Shown here: positions 1 through 7,796 of the stretch, piece by piece
Layout: each line of letters starts with the position of its first letter
Position numbering within the stretch: position 1 is the stretch's first letter
NCBI GenBank assembly: GCA_019409045.1
Contig: DXVG01000076.1
Span: 1-7,818, forward strand
Direction of reading: 5' to 3'
DNA length: 7,818 bases
Origin: Clostridiales bacterium
GTDB lineage: Bacteria; Bacillota; Clostridia; Christensenellales; Aristaeellaceae
The notes under the pieces: generated by a model
What the model was told of the DNA's origin: nothing
What the model saw: the letters and a program-made list of their open reading frames with translations, nothing else
Database searches by the model: none
Made by a program: the position numbers and the translations under genes

Positions 1-20
1 CCCTCTCCCTTCCCCGCCGG

Positions 21-2582
<2,562 letters not shown>

Positions 2583-2682
2583 CGCGGCGTCTCTCCGTTT
2601 CCGAGGCTCAGATGCTCTGCGCACGCGGAAAGCGGCGACGCGACGGGGCGCGCCGCCCTTCCGAGCGGTCTATATTACGCAT

Positions 2683-2711
2683 ATTATAACGCATTTTTTC
2701 CAAGAACGCAA
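2683..2711 (-). promoter_or_regulatory. Sigma-A type promoter of the hybrid kinase gene
   Basis: On the minus strand, a -35 box TTGCGT (2706-2711) and a perfect -10 box TATAAT (2683-2688) are separated by exactly 17 bp. The start of transcription would fall near 2676, giving a leader of about 90 nt before the ATG at 2582. The -10 is perfect and the -35 is only half matched. The promoter suggests that the kinase is transcribed independently of the gene upstream. Confidence 0.6.
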
Positions 2712-2714
2712 GCA

Positions 2715-2745
2715 GCGCGTCCGCATGACGGGCTTGCAGACGCGC
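2715..2745 (-). terminator. Possible weak terminator hairpin after the C_GCAxxG gene
   Basis: The minus-strand RNA can form an 11-bp stem: GCGCGUC pairs with GACGCGC, then one U-G wobble, then GCA with UGC, closing a 9-nt loop. It lies about 30 bp past the stop of the C_GCAxxG gene and just before the kinase promoter. The sequence after it, TGCTTGCGTTCTT, is only partly T-rich, so termination would be inefficient at best. The stem is certain and the function is inferred. Confidence 0.35.
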
Positions 2746-2776
2746 ATTTTGGAGATCGAGCCCCGCGCTTCGGGCT

Positions 2777-3226
2777 TCAGGCGCGCCCCATGGCCTCGTC
2801 CAGCGCGGTTGCGACCACCAGCAGTATGCCGGTGCAGTCGTGCGGCGGCTTCTGCGTGTAGACGGGCCTGAGCTCGGAGCAGTCCAATCCGCCAAGCTCG
2901 GCGCGGACGCGCTCCAGAAAGGGCCGCACGATCTCCTGCTTGAGCGGCGTGCATTTCTCCGCGCGGCCCGCGTACTGCATCGAGAGCACCATCAGCGCGC
3001 CGGTCACCGCGCCGCACACGCTGCCGATGCCCATGCCGCCGCCGAAGGCCGCGCTCACGCGCAGGTCCTCCTCGCGCATGCCCAGGCCGTAGGCGATGTT
3101 CGCGCCACGCAGTATCCGCTCACAGCAATTCAGGTTCACGCCGCCGTATCGCTCGCGCTCCTCCGGCGTGTAATGCTCCGCCTTGCCGAAGTTGTTTTCA
3201 ATCATTTCCCGCAAAGGTCCGCGCAT
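2777..3226 (-). CDS. C_GCAxxG_C_C family redox-type protein
   Basis: A 149-residue soluble protein of the C_GCAxxG_C_C family (named after its conserved cysteine pattern), common in anaerobes and often suspected of redox or metal-binding roles; no reaction is established for most members. Seen here: Cys34-Cys35 in NLNCCERIL, a glycine-rich stretch FGGGMGIG, the signature core CGAVTGA starting at Cys71, then Cys92, Cys116 in the LDCSEL context and Cys131. That fits the usual order of a first cysteine, a Cys-Gly-Ala-x-x-Gly core and two later cysteines. There is no signal peptide or membrane segment, so it is probably cytoplasmic. The start is well supported by AGGAGG 9 nt upstream of the ATG. 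It sits alone between the terminator of the SIMPL gene and the kinase promoter and appears monocistronic. Family assignment is firm; function is unknown. Confidence 0.88.
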   Translation of the reverse strand: MRGPLREMIENNFGKAEHYTPEERERYGGVNLNCCERILRGANIAYGLGMREEDLRVSAAFGGGMGIGSVCGAVTGALMVLSMQYAGRAEKCTPLKQEIVRPFLERVRAELGGLDCSELRPVYTQKPPHDCTGILLVVATALDEAMGRA

Positions 3227-3297
3227 GCCCGTTCCCCTCCTCTTCCGCCGCGGCGCGCCGGGCGTGCCCGCGAGCGCAACGGCGATGAACGCATATT

Positions 3298-3326
3298 ATG
3301 ATAGCACATATCCCGCGATAAATCCA
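3298..3326 (-). promoter_or_regulatory. Possible extended -10 promoter of the C_GCAxxG gene
   Basis: On the minus strand, TGC-TATCAT (3298-3306) is an extended -10 element with one mismatch. A weak -35 candidate, TGGATT, lies 17 bp upstream (3321-3326). Transcription would start about 65 nt before the AGGAGG-led ATG at 3226. It sits in a short AT-rich patch just past the terminator of the preceding gene, where a new promoter is expected. Confidence 0.4.
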
Positions 3327-3349
3327 TCCCCCCGTCGGCGAAGGGGCAG

Positions 3350-3380
3350 AAAAAAAGCGCCGGGCCGACGGCCGCGGCGC
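3350..3380 (-). terminator. Strong intrinsic terminator of the SIMPL-domain gene
   Basis: On the minus strand, GCGCCG and CGGCGC pair over 6 bp, followed after a single bulged C by GGCC/GGCC with a GTC loop. A run of seven T residues comes directly after the stem. It begins 14 bp past the stop codon at 3395. Stem, loop and T-tract are all seen directly, making this the clearest minus-strand terminator in the window. It separates the SIMPL gene from the C_GCAxxG gene. Confidence 0.9.
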
Positions 3381-3394
3381 AAAGGGACGCACGG

Positions 3395-4093
3395 TTATTC
3401 CAGCGTAAACTCCATGGACACCGACGCGTCAACGCTCACCAGCGCCGCCTGCACCTGCGTGCCCGCGGCCCCGTCGGCGGCCGAGGCCTCCATCGTCACG
3501 GCGTTGCGCATGCTGTCGTAGGTGTAGGAGCCACCCTCGGAGATGCTCTCGATGGAGGAGATCTGCATGCCCGCGGCCTCGGCGAGCACCTCGGCCTTGC
3601 GCCGGGCGTCCTCCACGGCGAGCACCATGGCCTGATCGCGCGCCTGCGTGTCGTCCTGCAATGTGAACTGCACGCCGCCGAGCGTGTTCGCGCCCGCGGC
3701 AAAGGCCGCGTCGATGAGCGCACCGACGCCGTCGATGTTCGGCGTGCGCACGCTGAGCGAATTGTAGGCGGTGTAGCCGACGATGACCTCCGTGCCGTCG
3801 GTGTAGTCGTAATTTGCGTAGATGCTGATCGAATCGGTATTCAGCTCCGATTCCTCGGCGCCCGCGTCCAGCAGCGCCTGTCGGACGGCGGCGATCTTGT
3901 TGTTGACGGCGGACTGCGCCTCGAGCACGTCCGTGGCGGCCTCGCGCACGCCGATGCTGATGATGGCAAGGTCGCTCTTGACCTGCACGACTCCGGACCC
4001 GGTCACGCTAAGGCTCGTCCCGTCGGCCAGCGCAGTGCACATACCAAGCGCGAGCAGCGCCACGCACAGGAGCATCGCAAGCAGTTTCCTCAT
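3395..4093 (-). CDS. Secreted SIMPL domain (DUF541) protein
   Basis: A 232-residue exported protein of the SIMPL/DUF541 family (relatives include Brucella BP26 and E. coli YggE, linked to envelope or oxidative stress; no enzymatic reaction is established). Seen: a type I signal peptide with MRK, a hydrophobic core at about residues 4-18 and a likely cut after TALA (residue 23). The family opening then follows (LSVTGSGVVQVKSDLAIISIGV) with the later pattern of an N-terminal helix, an IGYTAYNSLSV-like strand region and the DARRKAEVLAEAAG helix near 162-175. Length is normal for the family. GGGAGG lies 10 nt before the ATG. A possible -10 (TACAAT, 4126-4131) exists in the upstream gap but has no convincing -35, so read-through from the sigma/anti-sigma operon 159 bp upstream is possible. 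A lipoprotein reading around Cys19 is unlikely because the preceding residue is Met. Confidence 0.88.
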   Translation of the reverse strand: MRKLLAMLLCVALLALGMCTALADGTSLSVTGSGVVQVKSDLAIISIGVREAATDVLEAQSAVNNKIAAVRQALLDAGAEESELNTDSISIYANYDYTDGTEVIVGYTAYNSLSVRTPNIDGVGALIDAAFAAGANTLGGVQFTLQDDTQARDQAMVLAVEDARRKAEVLAEAAGMQISSIESISEGGSYTYDSMRNAVTMEASAADGAAGTQVQAALVSVDASVSMEFTLE

Positions 4094-4212
4094 AAGTAAA
4101 TCGCCTCCCTGTCTACAGATTTCGCATTGTATTGGATCGAACAGGCGTCGCTATAGAAGCGTGCGGGGCGCGCCCCCACGCCGCCTGTCTATGCGCATGG
4201 ATGGAATGGGAA

Positions 4213-4242
4213 GCGGCGCGCGAAACTGCGCCTGCGCGCCGC
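4213..4242 (-). terminator. GC-rich hairpin after the anti-sigma gene, possible weak terminator
   Basis: Nine base pairs (GCGGCGCGC with GCGCGCCGC) enclose a 12-nt loop, starting 10 bp past the anti-sigma stop codon. The bases after the stem on the minus strand are TTCCCATTCC, not a T-tract, so this is more likely an attenuator or 3'-end stabiliser than a full terminator. A second smaller hairpin (GCGTG and GGGG arms with one bulge) lies at 4159-4181 in the same gap, also without a T-tract. Together they leave open whether the SIMPL gene is read from the sigma promoter. Confidence 0.4.
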
Positions 4243-4252
4243 ATATTGCCGC

Positions 4253-5554
4253 CTAATCGTGTCTGCGGTGGCGGTTGATCAGCATCACGCCGACCCACAC
4301 GACCGCAACCAGCGCGATCGCAATGCCCGCGTAGGGCGCGATGACGGCCAGGGACACGCCCATGTCCCGGAAGAACGCGCCGATGGCGTTGAGCGAGCGC
4401 GACAGGCCCTCCTGCGCCGTGCCGCCGGTGCGGCCGGTCCCGCCGGTGATGGCGGTCGCCTCGAGCCGCGCGCCCTCGTAGAGCACGATGTCCACGCGCG
4501 CATACTTGAGCTGGCTGTCGAAGTTGCGCAGCTTGCCCTCCAGGACGTCGATCTGCTCGTAGACCTCGTCGAGCTGCGCGTCGAGCGATTGCAGCTCCTG
4601 CGCGTCCGCGGCGGTGGCGATCAGCTCGTTGAGGCGGTCCCTTTCGAGGCGGAGCGTTTCCAGTCGGCCCTGCGCGTCGTAATAGTTGGTGGATATGTCC
4701 TGGCTGCTGACGGACTGGTAGGTCACCTCGGCCACGAAATCCAGCGCCTTGAGGAACGCATCCAGCTCGTCTGCGGGCACGTCCACCGCCAGCGTCGCGC
4801 TGCGCGTGGAATCGCGCGTATTGAGCGTGTCGGTGACGATGTTTCCGTTGTACTCCTCCACCAAGTCGCGGATGGACTGATGGGCGACGTCGAAGTTCTC
4901 GCTGTAGAGCTCGCGCACGGCGCTGCGCACGAACATGCCCGTCGCGCTCTCCTCCTGCGCCGCCTGCTCCGCGTCCGAGGCGATGATGGAGCTCGGCTCG
5001 GCCGAAGCATCCCCCGCGTCCGAAGCGATCATGGAGGTCGGCTCGGTCGAGGCACTTCCCGCGTCCGAAGCGGTCGCGCCGTCGGATTCGATCTGCGCGT
5101 GGCGGGCCTGCGCGATCTCCTCGGAGGCGTCCAGGCTCTCCGGCGCAATATCGTAAAACTCGGCTCTCGGGGCGCTGGTGGCGATATGTACGTCTGTGGT
5201 GGGCGCGACCTGCCCGTCAAAGTCCAGAACGCCCGTGGCGCGGAACACCGCCGTGGTGCCCGCCAGCAGCACGAACGCCGCCGCGACCGTCGAGAGCACG
5301 CGATAGACCGTCCGGCCCCTGCGCCGCTTGGATTCGGCCTTGACGGCGGCGCGCCAACTCGCCTGCGCCGCGATGGGCACGCGCAGGTCGTCATCCAAAT
5401 GCGACAGCGCCTCGCGGATCACCTCGGCGCTCGCCAGTTCGTCTGCACACGCGGAGCACTCCCGCGCGTGGGCGAGAAGCGCTTCGCGCTCCGCCGGCGA
5501 AAGCTCGTTGTCCAGATATGCATCCAGCAGCTCTCGAAACTCCCGGCATTGCAT
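4253..5554 (-). CDS. Transmembrane zinc-finger anti-sigma factor fused to a DUF4349 domain
   Basis: A 433-residue predicted regulator of the ECF sigma factor encoded just upstream. The cytoplasmic N-terminus has the zinc-binding anti-sigma signature: Cys3, then His29-x3-Cys33-x2-Cys36. A basic stretch (KRRRGR, about 76-81) precedes a membrane segment at about 83-104. Outside the membrane come an acidic, Ser/Ala-rich linker (about 110-200) with a 15-residue repeat and a DUF4349 domain from about 205, including a heptad-rich coiled coil at about 294-348. A second membrane segment (about 401-425) ends in a short basic tail, NRHRRHD. ZAS proteins normally bind and inactivate a sigma factor; DUF4349 has no known ligand, so sensing is inferred. 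AAAGGAGG stands 8 nt before the ATG and the gene starts 30 bp after the sigma stop, which argues for co-transcription. Confidence 0.9.
   Translation of the reverse strand: MQCREFRELLDAYLDNELSPAEREALLAHARECSACADELASAEVIREALSHLDDDLRVPIAAQASWRAAVKAESKRRRGRTVYRVLSTVAAAFVLLAGTTAVFRATGVLDFDGQVAPTTDVHIATSAPRAEFYDIAPESLDASEEIAQARHAQIESDGATASDAGSASTEPTSMIASDAGDASAEPSSIIASDAEQAAQEESATGMFVRSAVRELYSENFDVAHQSIRDLVEEYNGNIVTDTLNTRDSTRSATLAVDVPADELDAFLKALDFVAEVTYQSVSSQDISTNYYDAQGRLETLRLERDRLNELIATAADAQELQSLDAQLDEVYEQIDVLEGKLRNFDSQLKYARVDIVLYEGARLEATAITGGTGRTGGTAQEGLSRSLNAIGAFFRDMGVSLAVIAPYAGIAIALVAVVWVGVMLINRHRRHD
4971..5072 (-). repeat. In-frame 45-bp tandem repeat in the anti-sigma linker
   Basis: Two full 45-bp units (4971-5015 and 5016-5060) match at 37 of 45 positions, and a third partial unit at 5061-5072 is identical over its first 12 bases to the second unit. 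The period is exactly 15 codons, encoding ASDAGSASTEPTSMI and ASDAGDASAEPSSII, followed by ASDA. The repeat lies in the extracytoplasmic linker between the first membrane segment and DUF4349, where length change would be tolerated. Confidence 0.9.
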
Positions 5555-5584
5555 GCGCGCACCCTCCTTTCCCTCTTTGTCTGT

Positions 5585-6157
5585 TTAGACGTCTGTGCGT
5601 TCAAAAAGTTCCATCTGTTCCGAAAGAATTTCGCGCAGGCGCGCCCGCCCGCGGCTGATGCGGGACTTGATGGTGCCCACGTTGGTGCCGAGTATGTCGG
5701 CGATCTCATCGTAGGGGCGGCTCTGTATGTCGCGCAGCACGACGGCGGCGCGCATGTCCTCCGGCAGAAGCGCGATCGCCCGCTCGATGGCGCGGCGCTG
5801 CTCGACGCGCATGGCGTGGTGCTCGGGCGTATCCATCTCGTCCGCGGGCGACCACCCGGCTTCGATGCGCTCATCCAGCGACGTGTACTTGCGCCGCTTG
5901 CTCCTGCGCAGCTCGTCCAGACAGGTGTTCATGGTGATGCGGTAGACCCACGTCGAAAAGGAGGACTGGCCCTTGAAGCCGGAGATGGAGCGGTACACGC
6001 GCAGCATCGCCTCCTGCAGGCAGTCCTGCGCGTCCTCGCGGTGCGCGCACATGCGCAGCGCGACGGCGTACATGCGGCTCTCGTGCGCGGCCATGAGCTC
6101 GGAAAAGGCCTGAGCGTCGCCCTTGACGGCGCGGTCGATCAGGGCCCTCTCATCCAT
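5585..6157 (-). CDS. ECF-type RNA polymerase sigma factor (RpoE/SigW-like)
   Basis: A 190-residue sigma-70 family protein of the extracytoplasmic function group, which directs RNA polymerase to a stress regulon. Seen: region 2 at about residues 20-90, with DCLQEAMLRVYRSI and the promoter-melting stretch FSTWVYRITMNTCLDELRR. A linker rich in acidic residues follows, then region 4 at about 125-178, with LPEDMRAAVVLRDI and the helix-turn-helix YDEIADILGTNVGTIKSRISRGRA split as recognition helix GTIKSRISRGR. No region 1.1 or region 3 is present, as expected. It heads a two-gene operon with the anti-sigma factor and has its own sigma-A promoter. The ATG is given as the start, but a GTG two codons earlier (6161-6163) sits at a better distance from AGGAGG and may be the real start. 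An extension further upstream would run into the divergent promoter region and the tRNA gene and is not credible. Confidence 0.94.
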   Translation of the reverse strand: MDERALIDRAVKGDAQAFSELMAAHESRMYAVALRMCAHREDAQDCLQEAMLRVYRSISGFKGQSSFSTWVYRITMNTCLDELRRSKRRKYTSLDERIEAGWSPADEMDTPEHHAMRVEQRRAIERAIALLPEDMRAAVVLRDIQSRPYDEIADILGTNVGTIKSRISRGRARLREILSEQMELFERTDV

Positions 6158-6170
6158 CTGCACGCGAACA

Positions 6171-6176
6171 CCTCCT
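6171..6176 (-). promoter_or_regulatory. Shine-Dalgarno site that bears on the sigma factor start
   Basis: A perfect AGGAGG lies 7 nt before a GTG codon (6161-6163) and 13 nt before the ATG at 6155-6157. Optimal spacing favours the GTG, which would add Met-Gln to the protein. The ATG remains the more conventional choice, and the two differ by only two residues. Confidence 0.7.
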
Positions 6177-6187
6177 CTTGCAACCCT

Positions 6188-6216
6188 ATTATACACGAAA
6201 ATCGAATTTTTGCCTA
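6188..6216 (-). promoter_or_regulatory. Sigma-A type promoter of the sigma/anti-sigma operon
   Basis: On the minus strand, TAGGCA (6211-6216, four of six matches) and a perfect TATAAT (6188-6193) are 17 bp apart. The start would be near 6181, giving a leader of only about 20 nt that contains the AGGAGG. A housekeeping promoter implies a basal supply of the sigma factor. I see no convincing ECF-type autoregulatory promoter, but such motifs are sigma-specific and could be missed. Confidence 0.65.
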
Positions 6217-6220
6217 GGGG

Positions 6221-6249
6221 TTGATTTTGTCGCACCGGTGATGTATAAT
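6221..6249 (+). promoter_or_regulatory. Promoter of the tRNA-Leu gene
   Basis: TTGATT (6221-6226) and a perfect TATAAT (6244-6249) are 17 bp apart on the plus strand, with the tRNA 5' end 15 bp downstream of the -10. It stands back to back with the sigma operon promoter: only four bases separate the two -35 boxes. Confidence 0.8.
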
Positions 6250-6264
6250 AAGCTCTGTGACCGC

Positions 6265-6350
6265 GCCGGTGTGATGGAATGGCAGACGTGACGGACTCAA
6301 AATCCGTTGGTGGCGACACCGTGTGGGTTCAAGTCCCACCACCGGCACCA
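6265..6350 (+). tRNA. tRNA-Leu (anticodon CAA)
   Basis: An 86-nt class II tRNA with an encoded CCA end. The acceptor stem GCCGGTG pairs fully with CACCGGC (6340-6346), with A as discriminator and CCA at 6348-6350. The anticodon stem ACGGA/TCCGT holds the loop CTCAAAA, giving anticodon CAA, which reads UUG. A long variable arm (GGTG-GCGA-CACC) is typical of leucine tRNA. The T arm is GTGGG-TTCAAGT-CCCAC. It is read from the strong promoter just upstream and followed at once by a terminator, so it forms a single-gene unit. It is the only plus-strand gene I can support. Confidence 0.96.
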
Positions 6351-6353
6351 AAA

Positions 6354-6396
6354 TCCCTACCAGCTTTTTTGATACAAAGCCGGTAGGGACTTTTTT
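6354..6396 (+). terminator. Intrinsic terminator of the tRNA-Leu gene
   Basis: TCCCTACC pairs with GGTAGGGA over 8 bp. After one A-C mismatch, GCTTT pairs with AAAGC around an 8-nt loop. Six T residues (6391-6396) follow the stem closely. It begins 3 bp after the tRNA CCA end. Confidence 0.9.
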
Positions 6397-6441
6397 GCCC
6401 TTTGGGGATTTCACTGGGCTTGTGTCTGCTTTGTCGAATTG

Positions 6442-6727
6442 TTATACGGAATCAGCAAAGTATTGGTTCAACATATTTGCAGGCTTAAACGCGCGCTGGT
6501 TTGTCCTCTCTATTTGCGCACATCCTACATTTGTTGATTGCCATATGCGCTTTCCCCTCCCCGTCACCCCCAGCCTCGTCACTTCGTTGCGCGCCCTGCC
6601 CGTCTTTTTCGCGGCGTCATCCAGTGCCTGCAACATGTCGCGCGGTATCCGCATGGATACCACGGTGGACGCAGCCGTATATTTCCGCGGCGGTATTTGA
6701 AGTTTTGTGGGTATTTTTCTTTTTCAA
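6442..6727 (-). pseudogene. Decayed ribbon-helix-helix (CopG/Arc-like) regulator
   Basis: The reading frame holds an RHH DNA-binding core: VVSMRIPRDMLQALDDAA followed by KKTGRARNEV, which matches a beta strand, helix A and the turn into helix B of small clostridial RHH regulators. Homology-like sequence continues upstream of the only usable start (GTG at 6661-6663) as KLQIPPRKYTAAST, but that stretch has no in-frame ATG, GTG or TTG before a stop. A TTG at 6725-6727 would give MKKK and rejoin the frame if one base of the A-run were absent. On the other side helix B does not continue: after RNEVTRLGVTG the frame becomes unconvincing, while a neighbouring frame offers AHMAINK, resembling a family C-terminus, after a run of G tracts. 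Two homopolymer frameshifts would explain both faults. A short expressed protein from GTG to 6442 (73 residues) cannot be excluded, nor can sequencing error. Confidence 0.55.
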
Positions 6728-7133
6728 TGTATTTCCACACTCTTTTACTCAAGTGTAATACAAATTCAGAATTGCCCCCACTATCGCCGCTTTCCGTTCA
6801 TGCTGCGATTCATGGAAAATCATGCATTGGGTCGCATTTTGCCCGCTTTGCAAATATGCTATAACCATCAACATCTTTGGATGCTTTTCTAACTGGAGAG
6901 ATTGGGACGCTGGAGCTTATTCAGGTCTCGGGAACGACTTCAACTTCTTTTGTCGGTTTGTTTGTCCATGCGCTGCATGAGCTGTTGGAAAACAGCCGGT
7001 CTGCGCATGGTCTTTTCCCTCCATGATCCGCCGTACCCGCTGCAAGGCGCGCTGGACAAGCTTCTCATTCGTCAGATAGCCGAAGGGGCCCTCCCGTTCC
7101 CACCTTCAACGCAGCTTACCTGTGAGAATAAAG
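6728..7133. other. Gene-free, lower-GC stretch with unassigned frame fragments
   Basis: About 400 bases without a convincing gene. On the minus strand a stop-free frame at 6917-7105 reads WEREGPFGYLTNEKLVQ and onward to about residue 62, but it has no start codon near its beginning. A 22-codon frame at 6940-7008 (MRRPAVFQQLMQRMDKQ and five more residues) follows a good GGAGGG site by 8 nt. A third frame, 6749-6874, encodes 41 residues with no ribosome binding site. None matches a family I recognise. The base composition is clearly lower in GC than the sequence left of the tRNA. The pieces may be gene remnants or chance. Confidence 0.4.
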
Positions 7134-7577
7134 CTATTTCCAGTGCTCTAACTGTGAAAGATACAAATCAAACCGATTGCGTCTGGTATCTTCATCTGTG
7201 TTATCGGGATTTGGCATATTCGCAACCAGATAATCCAACAGGGCTTCCTTGGATGGATATGCAAATTTCCCATCCGCATAGCACCATTTACAATGGTCCT
7301 CGTTATAGCTTCCATCAGGTTCTCGGCTGATCAAACTGTCTTCATTCAATGGCATTCCGCAACACTGACAAACAAGTTGCCGCGGAGAACCCAGAAGCGT
7401 ATTGATCGACACATCAAAAACTCGTGATAACAGCTTTAATGTATCTGTATTTGGCTGCGTTTCACCGGTTTCCCAGCAACTAACCGCCTGTCTGGTGACT
7501 TGCACGCGCTCTGCCAGTTGCTCCTGTGTGAGATTGTTTTTCTCGCGCAGTTTTTTCAAAATATACTGTACTTCCAT
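7134..7577 (-). CDS. XRE-family regulator with C-terminal zinc ribbon
   Basis: A 147-residue predicted DNA-binding protein. Residues about 5-60 form a helix-turn-helix of the Cro/C1 (HTH_3) type: LREKNNLTQEQLAERVQVT, then RQAVSCWETGETQPNTDTL. Residues about 68-147 match the small zinc ribbon domain seen in clostridial proteins: Cys70-x2-Cys73 in CQCCGMPL, Cys96-x2-Cys99 in HCKWCYADGKF, and a C-terminal helical part ending LSQLEHWK. Four cysteines suit one zinc ion. What the ribbon senses or binds is unknown; metal or redox control is a guess. AGGAG stands 8 nt before the ATG and a good promoter lies upstream. It appears to be a single-gene unit. Its codons use more A and T (several AAA and ATT) than the genes left of the tRNA, consistent with a different origin. 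The domain assignment is firm; the target genes are unknown. Confidence 0.9.
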   Translation of the reverse strand: MEVQYILKKLREKNNLTQEQLAERVQVTRQAVSCWETGETQPNTDTLKLLSRVFDVSINTLLGSPRQLVCQCCGMPLNEDSLISREPDGSYNEDHCKWCYADGKFAYPSKEALLDYLVANMPNPDNTDEDTRRNRFDLYLSQLEHWK

Positions 7578-7615
7578 GCCCGCCTCTCCTGCAAGTATGC
7601 TTCTTATTCATTTTC

Positions 7616-7644
7616 ATTATAGCTTCAAATCCGAAGTTTAACAA
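7616..7644 (-). promoter_or_regulatory. Promoter and possible operator of the XRE/zinc-ribbon gene
   Basis: TTGTTA (7639-7644) and a perfect TATAAT (7616-7621) are 17 bp apart on the minus strand, about 40 bp upstream of the start codon. The spacer contains a small inverted repeat, CTTC-GGATTT-GAAG (minus strand), between the two boxes. An autoregulating repressor would bind there, but the arms are only four bases, so the operator role is speculative. Confidence 0.7.
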
Positions 7645-7766
7645 GCAACTCGCTGTTGCCGCGGAATCGTGGGCGGCTATCTATCCAATGGATGCATTGC
7701 TTTCACACACACGAGCATTCTTTGCAAGTTTGCAGCGGCAATTCAGGGAAAATGGCGATGCATAAA

Positions 7767-7796
7767 CCGGGCGGGAACGAAAACGCCCCCGCCCGG
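7767..7796 (-). terminator. Strong GC hairpin near the right edge, possible terminator
   Basis: A perfect 9-bp stem (CCGGGCGGG with CCCGCCCGG) encloses a 12-nt loop. On the minus strand it is followed by TTTATGC, a short T-rich stretch, so it could end a minus-strand gene lying beyond the right edge. On the plus strand no T-run follows. Between 7645 and 7766 I see no gene, only the perfect short palindrome ATCCAATGGAT. Confidence 0.45.

Noticed and set aside
2583..2676. Riboswitch in the leader of the kinase gene
   Set aside because: Only a short GGGCG-GCG-CGCCC hairpin is visible and no conserved riboswitch core could be recognised.
4034..4042. Lipoprotein signal in the SIMPL protein
   Set aside because: Cys19 is preceded by Leu-Gly-Met, and Met just before the cysteine does not fit a lipobox. 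The TALA-Asp cut site for ordinary secretion fits better.
4971..5072. CRISPR-like repeat array
   Set aside because: The units are directly adjacent with no spacers, keep the reading frame and encode a repeated peptide, so they are an internal coding repeat.
4259..6217. Long plus-strand open frame opposite the sigma and anti-sigma genes
   Set aside because: It is an antisense artefact of high GC with no ribosome binding site or recognisable domain, and the two minus-strand genes are unmistakable.
6158..6319. N-terminal extension of the sigma factor up to 6319
   Set aside because: It would cross the operon's own promoter, the divergent tRNA promoter and the tRNA gene itself, and family proteins start close to MDERALI.
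6902..7330. Plus-strand 142-codon frame overlapping the XRE gene
   Set aside because: It begins at TTG without a ribosome binding site, shows no family features and runs antisense through the zinc ribbon region of a well-supported gene.
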